Shown here: positions 15,901 to 25,091 of the stretch, piece after piece
How positions within the stretch are numbered: the stretch's first letter is position 1
Layout of the letters: every line of letters starts with the position of its first letter
Source of the DNA: an uncultured Eubacteriales bacterium
GTDB lineage: Bacteria > Bacillota > Clostridia > Oscillospirales > CAG-272
DNA length: 38,386 nt
Assembly (NCBI GenBank): GCA_949747515.1
Contig: CATKFO010000088.1
Coordinates: forward strand, 1 to 38,386
Direction: 5' to 3'
Program-made: the position numbers and the translations under genes
The notes under the pieces: model-generated
The model's database searches: none
Told to the model about the DNA's origin: nothing
The model's input: only the letters and a program-made list of their open reading frames with translations

Positions 15901-16404
15901 CTATTTAACTATCACAAAATTTATTTTGCACAAAAACAAATTGTTTAAAATCGGATATTCTTGATATAACGGCGCGCCATACCCAAGAATTTCATAATAT
16001 TCGACGGCGTATTGATTGATATGACAACTATCGTTTGAATTACCTTTTGCTACATAGATTATACAGGTTTCAACTTTTTCAACGATTCCCGTATGATCTG
16101 ATTGTCCGTCTTGCGCTCCCGCCGTTACCTTATTGTCCCAATCAAAAAAGACAGTCATACCGGTTGCGGGTTCGTCAGATCCGTTAAGCCACTGTCCTCT
16201 ATCTTTAAACCATTGAACGCCGTTTTCACAACTTGCAGACTTCGGAATAGCACCCGCGTCAATATATCCGCACTGATTGGCGCGCCAACTGACAAAACAA
16301 GCGCGCCATTATACTTGATCGTTAAAGCCATATCAAAGCCAATATGTTTCGTCGCCCATATTGCCAACCTGAGATAACGCGGCGGTTAAATTGTATACTC
16401 TATA
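15901..16404 (-). pseudogene. CHAP-domain peptidoglycan amidase/peptidase, inactivated
   Basis: One minus-strand frame can be read through two stop codons as a CHAP domain. It reads NLTAALSQVGNMGDETYWL-stop-YGFNDQV-stop-WRACFVSWRANQCGYIDAGA, then SASCENGVQWFKDRGQWLNG, MTVFFDWDNKV, DGQSDHTGIVEKVE, and ends near LGYGAPLYQE. The family has WCA-x-FVSWCA at the catalytic Cys. Here both Cys codons have become CGC (Arg), so the nucleophile is lost as well. The catalytic His of SDHTGIVE remains. Such domains are common in conjugative-element cell-wall hydrolases and phage lysins. This copy cannot be functional. Confidence 0.75.
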
Positions 16405-16730
16405 TCATGAATTGATTATGGACACATAAAAAAATTGTGCAAGGAGAGTCCTTGAATAACATGACTATGGATTTTAAACAGTATTTTTTTGATAGACGAA
16501 AATCATCTTATAAGCTTTCCTAAATGTCTATGACGCTATGATAGACGATGCATAACGCTTAAAATGAGTGTAAGGCAAACTGATTGTGCGGCAGATTCCA
16601 ACGCAAAAATTCGAATACAGTCAAAAACAAAGAACAACGGCTCTTTATAATCTCTTTATCTGACAATATACAAAGCCTGAGGATCCGCATATTATGATAG
16701 TAAACAAACAGCATATAAGGAGAATAATAT
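16405..16730. other. Gene-poor stretch with a dead ORF start
   Basis: No intact gene. On the plus strand AAGGAG (16441-16446) precedes an ATG at 16461 that opens only 20 codons (MTMDFKQYFFDRRKSSYKLS), resembling the start of an XRE-type regulator cut short. CAAGGA-GAG-TCCTTG forms a small hairpin over the same SD. The esterase SD (ATAAGGAG) lies at its right end. Confidence 0.3.
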
Positions 16731-17687
16731 ATGAAGCGATGCGTTCCGTTAGAACCTGCGGCAGAGATCGTCTGCAATCAAAGCTCTATACCTCCGTTGA
16801 TTTTTCAGTTGCCGCCCAACCAGGGCAGAGCCGTATTGGAAAAAGCGCAAGATACTCCGGTGTATAAATATCCAGCCGATATATCATCAGAGTTTATAAA
16901 CTCCGGAGTGTGTGGGAACATACCGGTATATTTTATTGCGCCCAAGGAAGCGGAAATAAAAAATGTAATATTCTATATTCACGGCGCAGGATGGGTATTC
17001 GGAAGCTTTCATACGCATGAGAAGTTAGTAAGAGAACTTTCGGCAAGGACAAATTCATTGGTCGTGTTTCCGGAATACAGCCGATCTCCGGAAGCAAAAT
17101 ACCCTACTGCGATTGAACAATGCTATTTTATCCTCTCTAATTTATGGGAAATCGTCGAAAACCGCTTTTCAATGATCGGTCGTCCTACGCTCACTGTGGC
17201 GGGAGACAGTGTCGGCGGCAATATGGCGATCGCCATGATATTGATGTCGTTGATGCGCCAAGGCCAAAGTATTCATAAGCTGCTGTTGTATTACCCGGTA
17301 ACGAACGCCCGTTTCGATACTCCTAGTTATCGCCAGTTTGCCGTGGATTATTATCTGTATAGAGAGGGAATGAAATGGTTTTGGCAACAATATACAAACT
17401 CTATGGATGATCGAAATAAAATCACCGCTTCTCCACTTAGAGCAAGTATGGATTGTTTAAAGTATTTTCCTCCGACCATGATTATAAACGGTGAAGCAGA
17501 TGTTTTACGCAGCGAAGGAGAGGCCTTTGCCGAAAAGCTTCGGTGCGCCGGAGTAGAGATAACCGCTTTACGAATACAAGGAATCATACATGATTTCGTA
17601 ATGCTGAATTCATTGGATCAGACAAGCGCGTGCCGCGCCGCCATGGACGCGTCTACCGAGTGGATTAATCGCAAAATAATCCTTTAA
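16731..17687 (+). CDS. Alpha/beta-hydrolase, hormone-sensitive-lipase-type esterase
   Basis: 318 residues. A carboxylesterase of the HSL family that would hydrolyse short acyl or acetyl esters in the cytoplasm. The oxyanion motif is HGAGW (His84-Trp88; the family has HGGGW). The nucleophile elbow is GDSVGG with Ser160, the acid is Asp257 in NGEADVLR, and the base is His287 in IIHDF. No signal peptide. ATAAGGAG is ideally placed before ATG 16731. It is flanked by debris on the left and a weak hairpin on the right and has no obvious operon partner. Acetylated plant polysaccharide fragments or xenobiotic esters are possible substrates (inference). Confidence 0.87.
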   Translation: MKRCVPLEPAAEIVCNQSSIPPLIFQLPPNQGRAVLEKAQDTPVYKYPADISSEFINSGVCGNIPVYFIAPKEAEIKNVIFYIHGAGWVFGSFHTHEKLVRELSARTNSLVVFPEYSRSPEAKYPTAIEQCYFILSNLWEIVENRFSMIGRPTLTVAGDSVGGNMAIAMILMSLMRQGQSIHKLLLYYPVTNARFDTPSYRQFAVDYYLYREGMKWFWQQYTNSMDDRNKITASPLRASMDCLKYFPPTMIINGEADVLRSEGEAFAEKLRCAGVEITALRIQGIIHDFVMLNSLDQTSACRAAMDASTEWINRKIIL

Positions 17688-17695
17688 TAAGATAA

Positions 17696-17725
17696 AATTA
17701 AGCGGAATTTTATTTTAGCTTAATT
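17696..17725 (+). terminator. Weak hairpin after the esterase gene
   Basis: AATTAAGC (17696-17703) pairs with GCTTAATT (17718-17725) around an AT-rich loop. No clear T-run follows. Confidence 0.3.
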
Positions 17726-17809
17726 AAACTCTATGATGTTTTATTCGGTAAAATCGATATTTATATAACTTATCATGACGTTTTTTAATAATAAAAAAGA
17801 AATCGACGG

Positions 17810-17992
17810 CTAATCGTATGAGAAAAGTCCTCTTATATGCGATAGATAAAAAATAGTTATTATTTCGCCTCTTTTGGAGCTGAAAATCAGCTCATGCGGC
17901 AGGTCAGATAAGCAGACTGCGTTGACAAAATTATTTTCAAAGCCGTCGATGTCACCGTCTTTCAGCTCCTTTATCGATATGTTAAATATTTT
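17810..17992 (-). pseudogene. Start-less coding fragment of unknown origin
   Basis: About 60 minus-strand codons without an ATG: NISIKELKDGDIDGFENNFV, then SDLPHELIFSSKRGEII, ending FSYD and TAG. Another frame just upstream gives IGKDIKNI, as if a frameshift separated it. Composition is protein-like. Family not recognised. Confidence 0.3.
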
Positions 17993-18015
17993 TTATATCT
18001 TTGCCGATAAAAACA

Positions 18016-18051
18016 CAAAAAGCGTGGGTCTAAATTATTAGAAACACGCTT
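18016..18051 (-). terminator. Terminator at the end of recX
   Basis: On the minus strand AAGCGTG (18045-18051) pairs with CACGCTT (18020-18026), with an inner TCTAA/TTAGA pairing, and is followed by a T-run. It overlaps the recX stop codon. Confidence 0.65.
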
Positions 18052-18685
18052 AATTTTCAATTTTTTCAACTGCCTTTATCACAGAGGATAATGAAAAACC
18101 TCGTCTGATAAGCGCGGATATTAATTTGCGTCTTCCCGCCTCTTCTACCGGGACGCCGTCGGGACATCGGCGCGACAGTTCTTCTTCCAGAGCAATAGTA
18201 TAAACGGCTTCCTCAACAGATTCGACAGCGGTCTCGACGGCGCCGCTTCCGTAGCCGTGAGCAAGCAAATCCTGTTTTATGCGCGAAGGACCTCTTCTCT
18301 TTGATTCCGCCTCACGGCGAGCAATTCGGCAAGCCTGCTCAATCTCGTCTATAAGTCCTTTTTTTTCGGCCGCTTCAGCCGCAACCCTTGAAGCCTCGGA
18401 AGAAAATCCCGCGCGGCGCAGCTTCATTTCCAATCCCTTTACGCTATACGACGAATACGAAAGATAAGATAGCGCCTTCGTCGTCGCTTCGCACTTTTCG
18501 CTGTCCGAACGAATATGTTCCATTGCCTCGTCAGTCACGACGTCGCCTCGTGTCAGCGACCATCGCTCCCATATTTTTTCCGTCATGCGAAGTTTTACCG
18601 CGTCTCCATCAGAGCGGACAAATTTCACGCATACGGCGGGAGGCCTCGAAGATACGTCGGCGACAGTATATGTTATGTCGGTCAT
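18050..18685 (-). CDS. recX: Regulatory protein RecX
   Basis: 211 residues. RecX binds RecA filaments and limits their activity. The protein has an N-terminal beta-rich section and then three-helix repeats: ATTKALSYLSYSSYSVKGLE...LRRAGFSSEASRVAAE, then EQACRIARREAESKRRGPSRIKQDL with GYGSGAVETAVE, then ALIRRGFSLSSVIKAVE. The phrases (M)KLRRAGF and RGPSRIKQDL are close to the family signatures. The SD TTGGAG is about 8 nt before ATG 18685. It is 51 nt downstream of recF and is the last gene of the unit. RecX is commonly next to recA; here recF is inserted between them. Confidence 0.88.
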   Translation of the reverse strand: MTDITYTVADVSSRPPAVCVKFVRSDGDAVKLRMTEKIWERWSLTRGDVVTDEAMEHIRSDSEKCEATTKALSYLSYSSYSVKGLEMKLRRAGFSSEASRVAAEAAEKKGLIDEIEQACRIARREAESKRRGPSRIKQDLLAHGYGSGAVETAVESVEEAVYTIALEEELSRRCPDGVPVEEAGRRKLISALIRRGFSLSSVIKAVEKIEN

Positions 18686-18736
18686 ACTCTTTTCTCCAAC
18701 CTATTAAGTTTATCGCGTATCTTTCCAGGCTTTGCG

Positions 18737-19888
18737 TTATTCCGCCGCCCCCGACGATTTTACAGCCCCGTTCGACACTTCGAAGAAAGAAACTTCGTTA
18801 TTTAATGTATCTTCTGAACCTGGAACCGCGGACGGTTCGCATGAAGTAATAATAATTTGCCGACCTTCAAGCTCGTTCATAATAAAACGACGGCGGTTTT
18901 CGTCAAGCTCAGAAAAGACGTCGTCAAGCAGAAAAACGGGATATTCTCCCGTAAGACGGCGCGATATCTCTCCTTCAGCTAATTTCATACAAAGAGCTAT
19001 GCTGCGCTCCTGTCCCTGAGACGCAAACAAGCGGGCATCCCTATCGTTTATAGTAATCTTTACGTCGTCCTTATGAGGTCCCCACAAGGTAGATCCCGCC
19101 GCGGCTTCGCGATCAATATTTTCCGTAAGCTTTCTGTACAGTCCCTCAGACCGCGCCGCAGTATCCTCTTCCTCTCCGTCGCAAGTCGTCTCAAAATTAG
19201 AAACATATTTAAAAGCCGGACGCTCTCTTCCGTTCGTCATCTTTTCAAAGTATTCCGCCACGTCTCCGTCAAGCAAGTCGCAGTATCGCTTTCGCTCGGA
19301 ATATATTTTTTCGGCCGCGCCGCTTAACTGCCACGCGTAGGTTTCCCACTCCTCCGCGTCGACCTTTCCTCCGGAAGCGTAACGCTTAAGCAAGGCTCCG
19401 CGCTCCGCAAGATATTTTTTATACCTTGCAAGGAAAAAAATATATTCTCTCGAAGTTTGAGATATAGCTATATCTAAAAAAGAGCGCCTTTCGGACGGGC
19501 CTCCGCTTACTATCGTCAGATGAGCCGGACAAAATAAAACGGCCCTGAACGAGCCGAGCATCTCCGCCGGGCCGCTTAGAGGCGCGCCGCTTCGGGCCAG
19601 CTTTTTTCTACCGTTTTTAGGAAGAGTAACGGACAACGTCGTTTCTTTGACTGATCCGTCGCGTAAAAACCCTATCTCGGCGCTTGCGAACGGCTGCTCG
19701 AACATTATTAAATCCCTGTCTTTAGCTCCTCTGAACGAACGTCCTCTTGCAAAATAGTACAGTCCCTCAAGAATATTGGATTTTCCCTGAGCGTTCAAAC
19801 CCCAAAGCACGTTTACACCCGGAGAAAATTCAAGGGAGACTTCCCCGAGATTCCGAAAGCATTGATATTTCGCCGTCGTTACTTTCAC
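18737..19888 (-). CDS. recF: DNA replication and repair protein RecF
   Basis: About 383 residues. An SMC-like ATPase that helps load RecA at single-strand gaps. Walker A is GLNAQGKS (residues 30-37), the ABC-type signature is SQGQERS, and Walker B is PVFLLDDVFSELD with the D-loop. Other RecF marks are SFRGAKDRDLI and GGPSERRSFLD. The start is set at GTG 19888 (MKVTTAKYQCFRN): AAGGGAG lies six bases upstream and the protein then begins like other RecF proteins; an ATG at 19912 would include the SD. It lies 59 nt after recA. recF is normally in the dnaA-dnaN-recF-gyrB cluster, so its place here is unusual. Confidence 0.92.
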   Translation of the reverse strand: MKVTTAKYQCFRNLGEVSLEFSPGVNVLWGLNAQGKSNILEGLYYFARGRSFRGAKDRDLIMFEQPFASAEIGFLRDGSVKETTLSVTLPKNGRKKLARSGAPLSGPAEMLGSFRAVLFCPAHLTIVSGGPSERRSFLDIAISQTSREYIFFLARYKKYLAERGALLKRYASGGKVDAEEWETYAWQLSGAAEKIYSERKRYCDLLDGDVAEYFEKMTNGRERPAFKYVSNFETTCDGEEEDTAARSEGLYRKLTENIDREAAAGSTLWGPHKDDVKITINDRDARLFASQGQERSIALCMKLAEGEISRRLTGEYPVFLLDDVFSELDENRRRFIMNELEGRQIIITSCEPSAVPGSEDTLNNEVSFFEVSNGAVKSSGAAE

Positions 19889-19947
19889 GGTAGTCTCCCT
19901 TCTTAACTTCACTGCGGCGGGCGCGCCGCTATAACGGGTTCAGATTC

Positions 19948-21060
19948 TTATTCGTCGCCGTCCAGGTCAAGCAAACGTATATCGATATCGTCCTCGTCGT
20001 CCATTTCATCAAGCGTATCGCCGCCTTTTTCGGCAACGACGGCGCGTATTTTCTCCTCAAGCTCCGCCATAAGCGCGGGATCGCCTTCAATAAGCTTTCT
20101 GGCGTTTTCCTTACCCTGGCCGAGACGGTTTCCGTCATATGAAAGCCAAGCTCCGCTTTTATCAATAATTCCGCTGTTAATCCCGATTTCCAATATTTCA
20201 GAGGATTTTGAAATGCCGTGCCCGTACAAAATATCGAATTCCGCCGTTCTGAACGGAGGCGCCACCTTGTTTTTTACAACCTTGCACTTCACATGGTTCC
20301 CGTATATTTCCGTTCCGGACTTCAACACGTCCGATTTGCGGATATCAAGTCTGACTGACGCGTAGAATTTCAACGCGCGTCCGCCCGTAGTCGTCTCAGG
20401 ATTTCCGTATACGACCCCAACCTTTTCGCGAAGCTGGTTTATAAATATTACGATGCAGTTAGTCTTGGCAATTGTTCCGGAAAGCTTACGAAGGGCCTGC
20501 GACATAAGGCGCGCCTGAAGTCCTACGTGCGAAGCGCCCATGTCCCCTTCAATCTCCTGCTGCGGAACGAGCGCGGCGACAGAGTCGATAACCACAATAT
20601 CGATCGCTCCAGAGCGAACGAGAGCCTCGCATATTTCAAGCGCCTGCTCCCCGCTGTCCGGCTGAGAAACAAGAAGATTGTCTATGTCGACCCCCAGAGC
20701 TTTAGCGTACACAGGGTCAAGCGCATGCTCGGCGTCTATGAACGCGGCCTCGCCGCCTGCCTTTTGCGTCTCAGCGATAGCGTGAAGAGCAACCGTAGTT
20801 TTACCGGAAGACTCGGGACCGTATATCTCGACGATTCTGCCTTTAGGGAGGCCGCCTACTCCAAGGGCCAAATCAAGAGTAAGCGAACCCGTCGATACCG
20901 CGGAGATATTCATATGAGGATTCTCGCCCATTTTTATTATAGTACCGCGTCCAAAGTTTTTTTCAATCTGGCTTATCGCCGTGTCAAGAGCTTTTCTTTT
21001 TGCTTCGGGAGAATCGGCTAACGCTGATGGAGCCGCTACCTTTTTTGACGTCTGTTTCAT
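19948..21060 (-). CDS. recA: Recombinase RecA
   Basis: 370 residues. Strand-exchange ATPase and co-protease for LexA. It has the N-terminal helix ([20 protein letters not shown]), Walker [10 protein letters not shown] (residues 81-89), catalytic Glu in the [12 protein letters not shown] region, loop L1 around [12 protein letters not shown], loop L2 around [17 protein letters not shown], and the acidic C-terminal tail ending DLDGDE. Length is at the long end, with about 15 extra N-terminal residues. GAAAGGAAA lies upstream of the ATG. A promoter and an SOS box lie in the preceding 130 nt. It heads recA-recF-recX. Confidence 0.98.
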   Translation of the reverse strand: MKQTSKKVAAPSALADSPEAKRKALDTAISQIEKNFGRGTIIKMGENPHMNISAVSTGSLTLDLALGVGGLPKGRIVEIYGPESSGKTTVALHAIAETQKAGGEAAFIDAEHALDPVYAKALGVDIDNLLVSQPDSGEQALEICEALVRSGAIDIVVIDSVAALVPQQEIEGDMGASHVGLQARLMSQALRKLSGTIAKTNCIVIFINQLREKVGVVYGNPETTTGGRALKFYASVRLDIRKSDVLKSGTEIYGNHVKCKVVKNKVAPPFRTAEFDILYGHGISKSSEILEIGINSGIIDKSGAWLSYDGNRLGQGKENARKLIEGDPALMAELEEKIRAVVAEKGGDTLDEMDDEDDIDIRLLDLDGDE

Positions 21061-21133
21061 AAATTAAAGCAATTTCCTTTCGGTGAAGGAGTTATATACA
21101 AAAATAAATCTCCAACAATTCGAATTTCAAGCG

Positions 21134-21147
21134 CGAACATATTTTCG
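21134..21147 (-). promoter_or_regulatory. LexA (SOS) box of recA
   Basis: CGAACATATTTTCG matches the Bacillus-type SOS box CGAACATATGTTCG at all but one position. It lies just downstream of the recA -10, at about +5 to +18, where LexA would block the initiated polymerase. Confidence 0.82.
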
Positions 21148-21158
21148 TTTATGAGTAT

Positions 21159-21187
21159 ATTATATCTCATTCTTAAAAAATAATCAA
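21159..21187 (-). promoter_or_regulatory. recA promoter
   Basis: On the minus strand TTGATT (21182-21187), 17 nt, TATAAT (21159-21164). The predicted start of transcription lies about 90 nt before the recA ATG. Confidence 0.8.
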
Positions 21188-21272
21188 GAGGAAAAAAGAA
21201 ATTTATCGGAATATTGAAAAGCCGTTTTTTACCGCGTATGACCTTCAGCGTTACTCTCGCCGCGTCAGAAGT

Positions 21273-24200
21273 CTATTTTTTCTTTATACGGAAAAGCCAT
21301 CCCTTGTTCTCGGGTATAGTTATAAGCTCGTCCGCGGCGAACGTCGCCTCCTTCTGGAATCCTTCTATCGGAGGCGCGTATAATTCGTAATCTCCTTTAA
21401 TGCCGAGCGCCTCTTTGTTCACGCAAACAAGCACGGGCCTATCCCATCCTACGCAGTGCGTCCACGAAGCGATAGCCACAAGCGTTTCTCCGTCGTCTCT
21501 TACATATGCGGTTGCTTTTATAAAGTCGTTTTCGCAGTTTACAGGGCAGTCCGGATTCCAGTACCCATACATCTTCGCCCGAGAAATCTCAAAATCATCC
21601 CAAACGTCGAAGATAGGACGACTGATTCCTCCCTGAGACCATCCGCAGCGAGCGGTCATACCATACAGCATACCGCGCCATGGGTTGCCTCCTGATTCAA
21701 GCATTTCGCCTATCATTCCGAAGGGAAGTCCGCATACCTCGGTAAAATAGAAATTTGGAGACTGATTTTCGTAGTCGTAGCCCTCCCCGTTCCAAATACT
21801 GTTCGCATACGCGAAGTGCTCGAGGTAAATGCAGGCGGGAGTTCCGTATCCGTAAGCCGCCTCGTTGCAGTGATCGTTTCCGCAGTGGATATCTATATCG
21901 CAGTTGTCCTTAACTCCGTTCAAAACGCGGCGAACCCGACGCATAGTATGTCTGTCGTAGCCGATGCCGTCCAGATAAATTCCGTCTATACCGACTACCT
22001 CCGCAAGCCATCTAAGACCGCGCAGATAATAGTTGTGCCATCTCGATCTGCTCTGAGTCCGGATAGCGCAATCATATTCCCCGTTCGCAAGAAACTGATG
22101 CCATGCGGGAAGATACCCTTCAAGCAAATGCTCTATGAGCCACGGTCCTCCGGTAGCCGCGTTCTCCGAAACTCTGTCGCCGTCGTCTTTAAAATAGTCG
22201 GCTACGTGGAAATCATCACCGCCGCGCTGGAATATTTCGTCGCCAAGAGATAAAAGCGCCCACAGTTCGGCGGCGCAGGTTGAAAGCTCGCGAACCGTAT
22301 AGTATATTTTATATCTTAGCCCCATTTCGTGAGCCCGATCTATTTCATCCTTCAGCTTAGGAGCAAGAAGGAACGGATAATTTATATTTTCGTTAAGAGG
22401 GCCGCCCTGATGAAGAACAACAATGCTCGCTCCCAACTTTTTGGCGTTTTCAAGAGACGGTATCGGTTCGTCGCTGTTCCAGCTGTTTTTGTGATAATAG
22501 TGCTCCGTCCAGTGTGATTTATAGTCGACAGGATGAAAAGGCGTGACGATGAAATGCATATGAAGAATTTCGGTCCGTCCTTTTTCGAAATACGCCTTTC
22601 CGGTATAAGCGTCGAATGAAACGTATCCTTCGTCGTCATGGCGCGTAAGGCGGATAACTCCTTTGCCATTGTTCGACCACAGACGAGGCAGAGGCTTTAC
22701 TCCCCCCCATAGCTCCGTCTCCTGCATTAGCTTAACCTGAATGCCCGCGCGGGGACCTCCGAGCCAAACGTAATTTCCGTTATGCTTGGGAAGCCATCTG
22801 TATTCCCATTGAGCCGGCGTCTCTCCGCCCTCGTGACACATGCCCATCATGTAAGGAGCAGCGGCCGTTCTTACGGGCATATTAAGACGGAAGGAATATT
22901 CGCCCGCGCGCTCGGCTGTAATTTTCAGCGTTACGTCTATATGACCGTCCGCTTCGTAATCTGCTCTGCTGTCTACGCGTAGTCCGTCGGCAATGGATTC
23001 CGATTCTATATGAGTTCTCATTGTTCCCGGATTCGTCCACCGAGGTTCGGAAGAAGTAAAGTTCAAAGTTTCATTTCCGGCTCCGGAAGAGACTGAAAGC
23101 GTAACGGGAGAATGAAGAACTTTTATAGGAGGTACGCTTTCGTCAAGCTCGCACGCATAGTTATAAAAAGATTCGACGGAAGCGGGCAGTCCCATAGCTC
23201 CTACGGTCAGTTTACGTCCAAGAATAGAAACGGTTGAATTCTCACGGTCGTTTTCAACAGGAGTATACGGAGCGATCACGTCGTCGGAAATTCCGATCGT
23301 CGAGTTCAACCAGAAGAGACGCCCCATCCGCCACATATCGTCGTCTCCGTTGCGCGGCAGTATTTCGTCAGTCTTATCGAGAGTTACGGTAACCGAAGAA
23401 GAAAAAGCAGTATTGTCCGCCGTCAAAGCGGCGTTTATCACAATTTTTTCGCCTTCAAGATTTTCACACCTTACGCCGCACCAAAGAGACAAAATTTCTC
23501 CCGAGTCTACGTCGCGACGAATGACCATTGGGTTCGCTTCCGTGTCCGTTCCGTTTAAATTAAAGCATATACAGTCGTCGAGAGCGTATTCTTCTCTATC
23601 TTCATTCGTAAAGGTCAGACAAATATTTTCAAGCTTTTCTTTAGCGCATACCGCTATCTGAAAAGCGTAGTGCTCGTTCTTCGCGACGGCGTCTTTAAGC
23701 GAAGCCCTCTCGGAAACGTCTCTGTCCCTCCAAATAAGAGGCAGATCGCGCCCCATTCGCACTGGACGGAGCCTGGATTCCGCAACAAGCTCGAACGGCC
23801 GGTCTCCCGCGAGAAAGTTATGTTTTTCCGCTTCAGTCTGGATTATTTCCATAGGCCAGAACGAATCGAAATCCGTACGGCTTTCATACGCTTCTACGGT
23901 CGCGTTTTTTATGTCCGCCGCCGTTATTCCCGCAAGCCAACCGGCGTCAGGCGTCATTTGCTCTACGGTATAATACTTCATCGTAGGACAGTGCCACGGC
24001 TCCAACTTTCCAAAAGGCATGTAGTAAAGCTCGTATTTCCCATCTTCCGGGGCGCGGAAGATGATCTCTCCATTCTCGCGATCAGCTCTTTCTATATGTA
24101 CGTCGCGTATCTCGCGGCTTCCGATACCGCCTGACGAATCCTCTCCTTGAGGAGAAAACATAACCTTTACGCCAAGTCTCTCGGGAACGAGGTCGCGTCT

Positions 24201-24323
24201 TCTCCACTTAATAGAAGCGCGGACATACTCTCCCTTCGGAGCGTCGACAATAAAACGATGATTTCCGCATCCGCTTTCAATAGGCCACGAGACTTTCGCC
24301 GTGCGGTATTCGATAGAATTCAT
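21273..24323 (-). CDS. Large intracellular glycoside-hydrolase-like protein (DUF6067-type)
   Basis: 1016 residues without a signal peptide. The N-terminal half is beta-sandwich-like. The C-terminal half (about residues 620-940) reads as a TIM-barrel glycosidase. It has the runs INYPFLLAPKLKDEIDRAHE, YKIYYTVRELSTCAAELWAL, SRWHNYYLRGLRWLAEVVGI, IDGIYLDGIGYDRHTMRRVR and YLEHFAYANSIWNGE, and the run GLPFGMIGEMLESGGNPWRG. I recall these phrases from proteins labelled DUF6067/glycoside hydrolase domain. Asp in YLDGIGYD (about residue 783) and Glu in YLEHF (about 836) are candidate catalytic residues (inference). GAAAGGAAA precedes ATG 24323. It starts 6 nt after the mtnN stop, so it is probably translated from the luxS-mtnN message. 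Substrate unknown. Confidence 0.7.
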   Translation of the reverse strand: MNSIEYRTAKVSWPIESGCGNHRFIVDAPKGEYVRASIKWRRRDLVPERLGVKVMFSPQGEDSSGGIGSREIRDVHIERADRENGEIIFRAPEDGKYELYYMPFGKLEPWHCPTMKYYTVEQMTPDAGWLAGITAADIKNATVEAYESRTDFDSFWPMEIIQTEAEKHNFLAGDRPFELVAESRLRPVRMGRDLPLIWRDRDVSERASLKDAVAKNEHYAFQIAVCAKEKLENICLTFTNEDREEYALDDCICFNLNGTDTEANPMVIRRDVDSGEILSLWCGVRCENLEGEKIVINAALTADNTAFSSSVTVTLDKTDEILPRNGDDDMWRMGRLFWLNSTIGISDDVIAPYTPVENDRENSTVSILGRKLTVGAMGLPASVESFYNYACELDESVPPIKVLHSPVTLSVSSGAGNETLNFTSSEPRWTNPGTMRTHIESESIADGLRVDSRADYEADGHIDVTLKITAERAGEYSFRLNMPVRTAAAPYMMGMCHEGGETPAQWEYRWLPKHNGNYVWLGGPRAGIQVKLMQETELWGGVKPLPRLWSNNGKGVIRLTRHDDEGYVSFDAYTGKAYFEKGRTEILHMHFIVTPFHPVDYKSHWTEHYYHKNSWNSDEPIPSLENAKKLGASIVVLHQGGPLNENINYPFLLAPKLKDEIDRAHEMGLRYKIYYTVRELSTCAAELWALLSLGDEIFQRGGDDFHVADYFKDDGDRVSENAATGGPWLIEHLLEGYLPAWHQFLANGEYDCAIRTQSRSRWHNYYLRGLRWLAEVVGIDGIYLDGIGYDRHTMRRVRRVLNGVKDNCDIDIHCGNDHCNEAAYGYGTPACIYLEHFAYANSIWNGEGYDYENQSPNFYFTEVCGLPFGMIGEMLESGGNPWRGMLYGMTARCGWSQGGISRPIFDVWDDFEISRAKMYGYWNPDCPVNCENDFIKATAYVRDDGETLVAIASWTHCVGWDRPVLVCVNKEALGIKGDYELYAPPIEGFQKEATFAADELITIPENKGWLFRIKKK

Positions 24324-24329
24324 AATTAT

Positions 24330-25031
24330 TTATTTCCTTTCTAATTTCGCATTCCTAACGTATTCGCACACTATCGCGGCGGATCGTTTAGCCGATTGGG
24401 ATACAAAAGCGGGATAATCTTCCGTGGCTTCCCCGGACGCGTCGTCTGAAACGGCGCGAATTACTACGAACGGAACTCCGCATACCGCGCATACGTGACC
24501 GATAGCTCCGCCTTCCATCTCGCAAGCAACGGCTCCGAAATTTGATACGATACGCTCTTTGACAGCGGCGTCGGCAACGAAACAATCTCCTGAAGCGATC
24601 GTTCCCCTGACCGTATGTATATTCATACGAGCGGCGATTTTTTCAAGCTCGTCCGCCGCGTCCTCGTCCGCGTCAAAATATACTTTCTCTATTCCCGGAA
24701 CAAGACCGGGCTCGTCTCCAAAAGCGGTTGTGTCCATATCGTGCTGGCATACGGAGGAAGACACGGCTATATCTCCGATAGAAAGCTTTTCCGTCAGCGA
24801 ACCTCCTACGCCGGTGTTGATTATAATTGACGGAGAATATTTTATAATCATAGCCTCCGCGCACATTGAGGAGAAAACTTTGCCGATTCCGCATACGGCG
24901 CATACGACTTCGCGTCCGCCGATATTCCCCCGTCTAAAGGAAATACCTCCCGCGGTTTCGTCTGTCGGAGTCTCCATTCGCTCGGAAATAAGCTCCATCT
25001 CCTCTTGCATTGCAGCGATTATTCCTATCAT
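24330..25031 (-). CDS. mtnN: 5'-methylthioadenosine/S-adenosylhomocysteine nucleosidase
   Basis: 233 residues. Splits adenine from SAH and MTA, giving S-ribosylhomocysteine for LuxS. The family residues are in place: Glu11 in AAMQEEM, Glu173 in CEMEGGAIGH and Asp196 in RAVSDD. GVGGS (residues 75-79) binds the ribose/nucleophile. AAAGGAAA lies about 10 nt before ATG 25031. It is preceded by luxS on the same strand with a 60-nt gap containing a small GCGTTA-TAACGC hairpin. The pair forms the complete two-step SAH recycling route. Confidence 0.95.
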   Translation of the reverse strand: MIGIIAAMQEEMELISERMETPTDETAGGISFRRGNIGGREVVCAVCGIGKVFSSMCAEAMIIKYSPSIIINTGVGGSLTEKLSIGDIAVSSSVCQHDMDTTAFGDEPGLVPGIEKVYFDADEDAADELEKIAARMNIHTVRGTIASGDCFVADAAVKERIVSNFGAVACEMEGGAIGHVCAVCGVPFVVIRAVSDDASGEATEDYPAFVSQSAKRSAAIVCEYVRNAKLERK

Positions 25032-25091
25032 CGTCTTATATTTCCTTTTTAAATATTTAGCGTTATTAACGCGCAGTTTAAGATCGTAATT

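Noticed and set aside
20527..21021. 164-codon plus-strand open frame opposite recA
   Set aside because: Shadow of recA with no independent evidence.
24559..25089. 176-codon plus-strand open frame opposite mtnN
   Set aside because: The mtnN reading has all catalytic residues; the opposite frame is low-complexity Ser/Ile/Pro shadow sequence.
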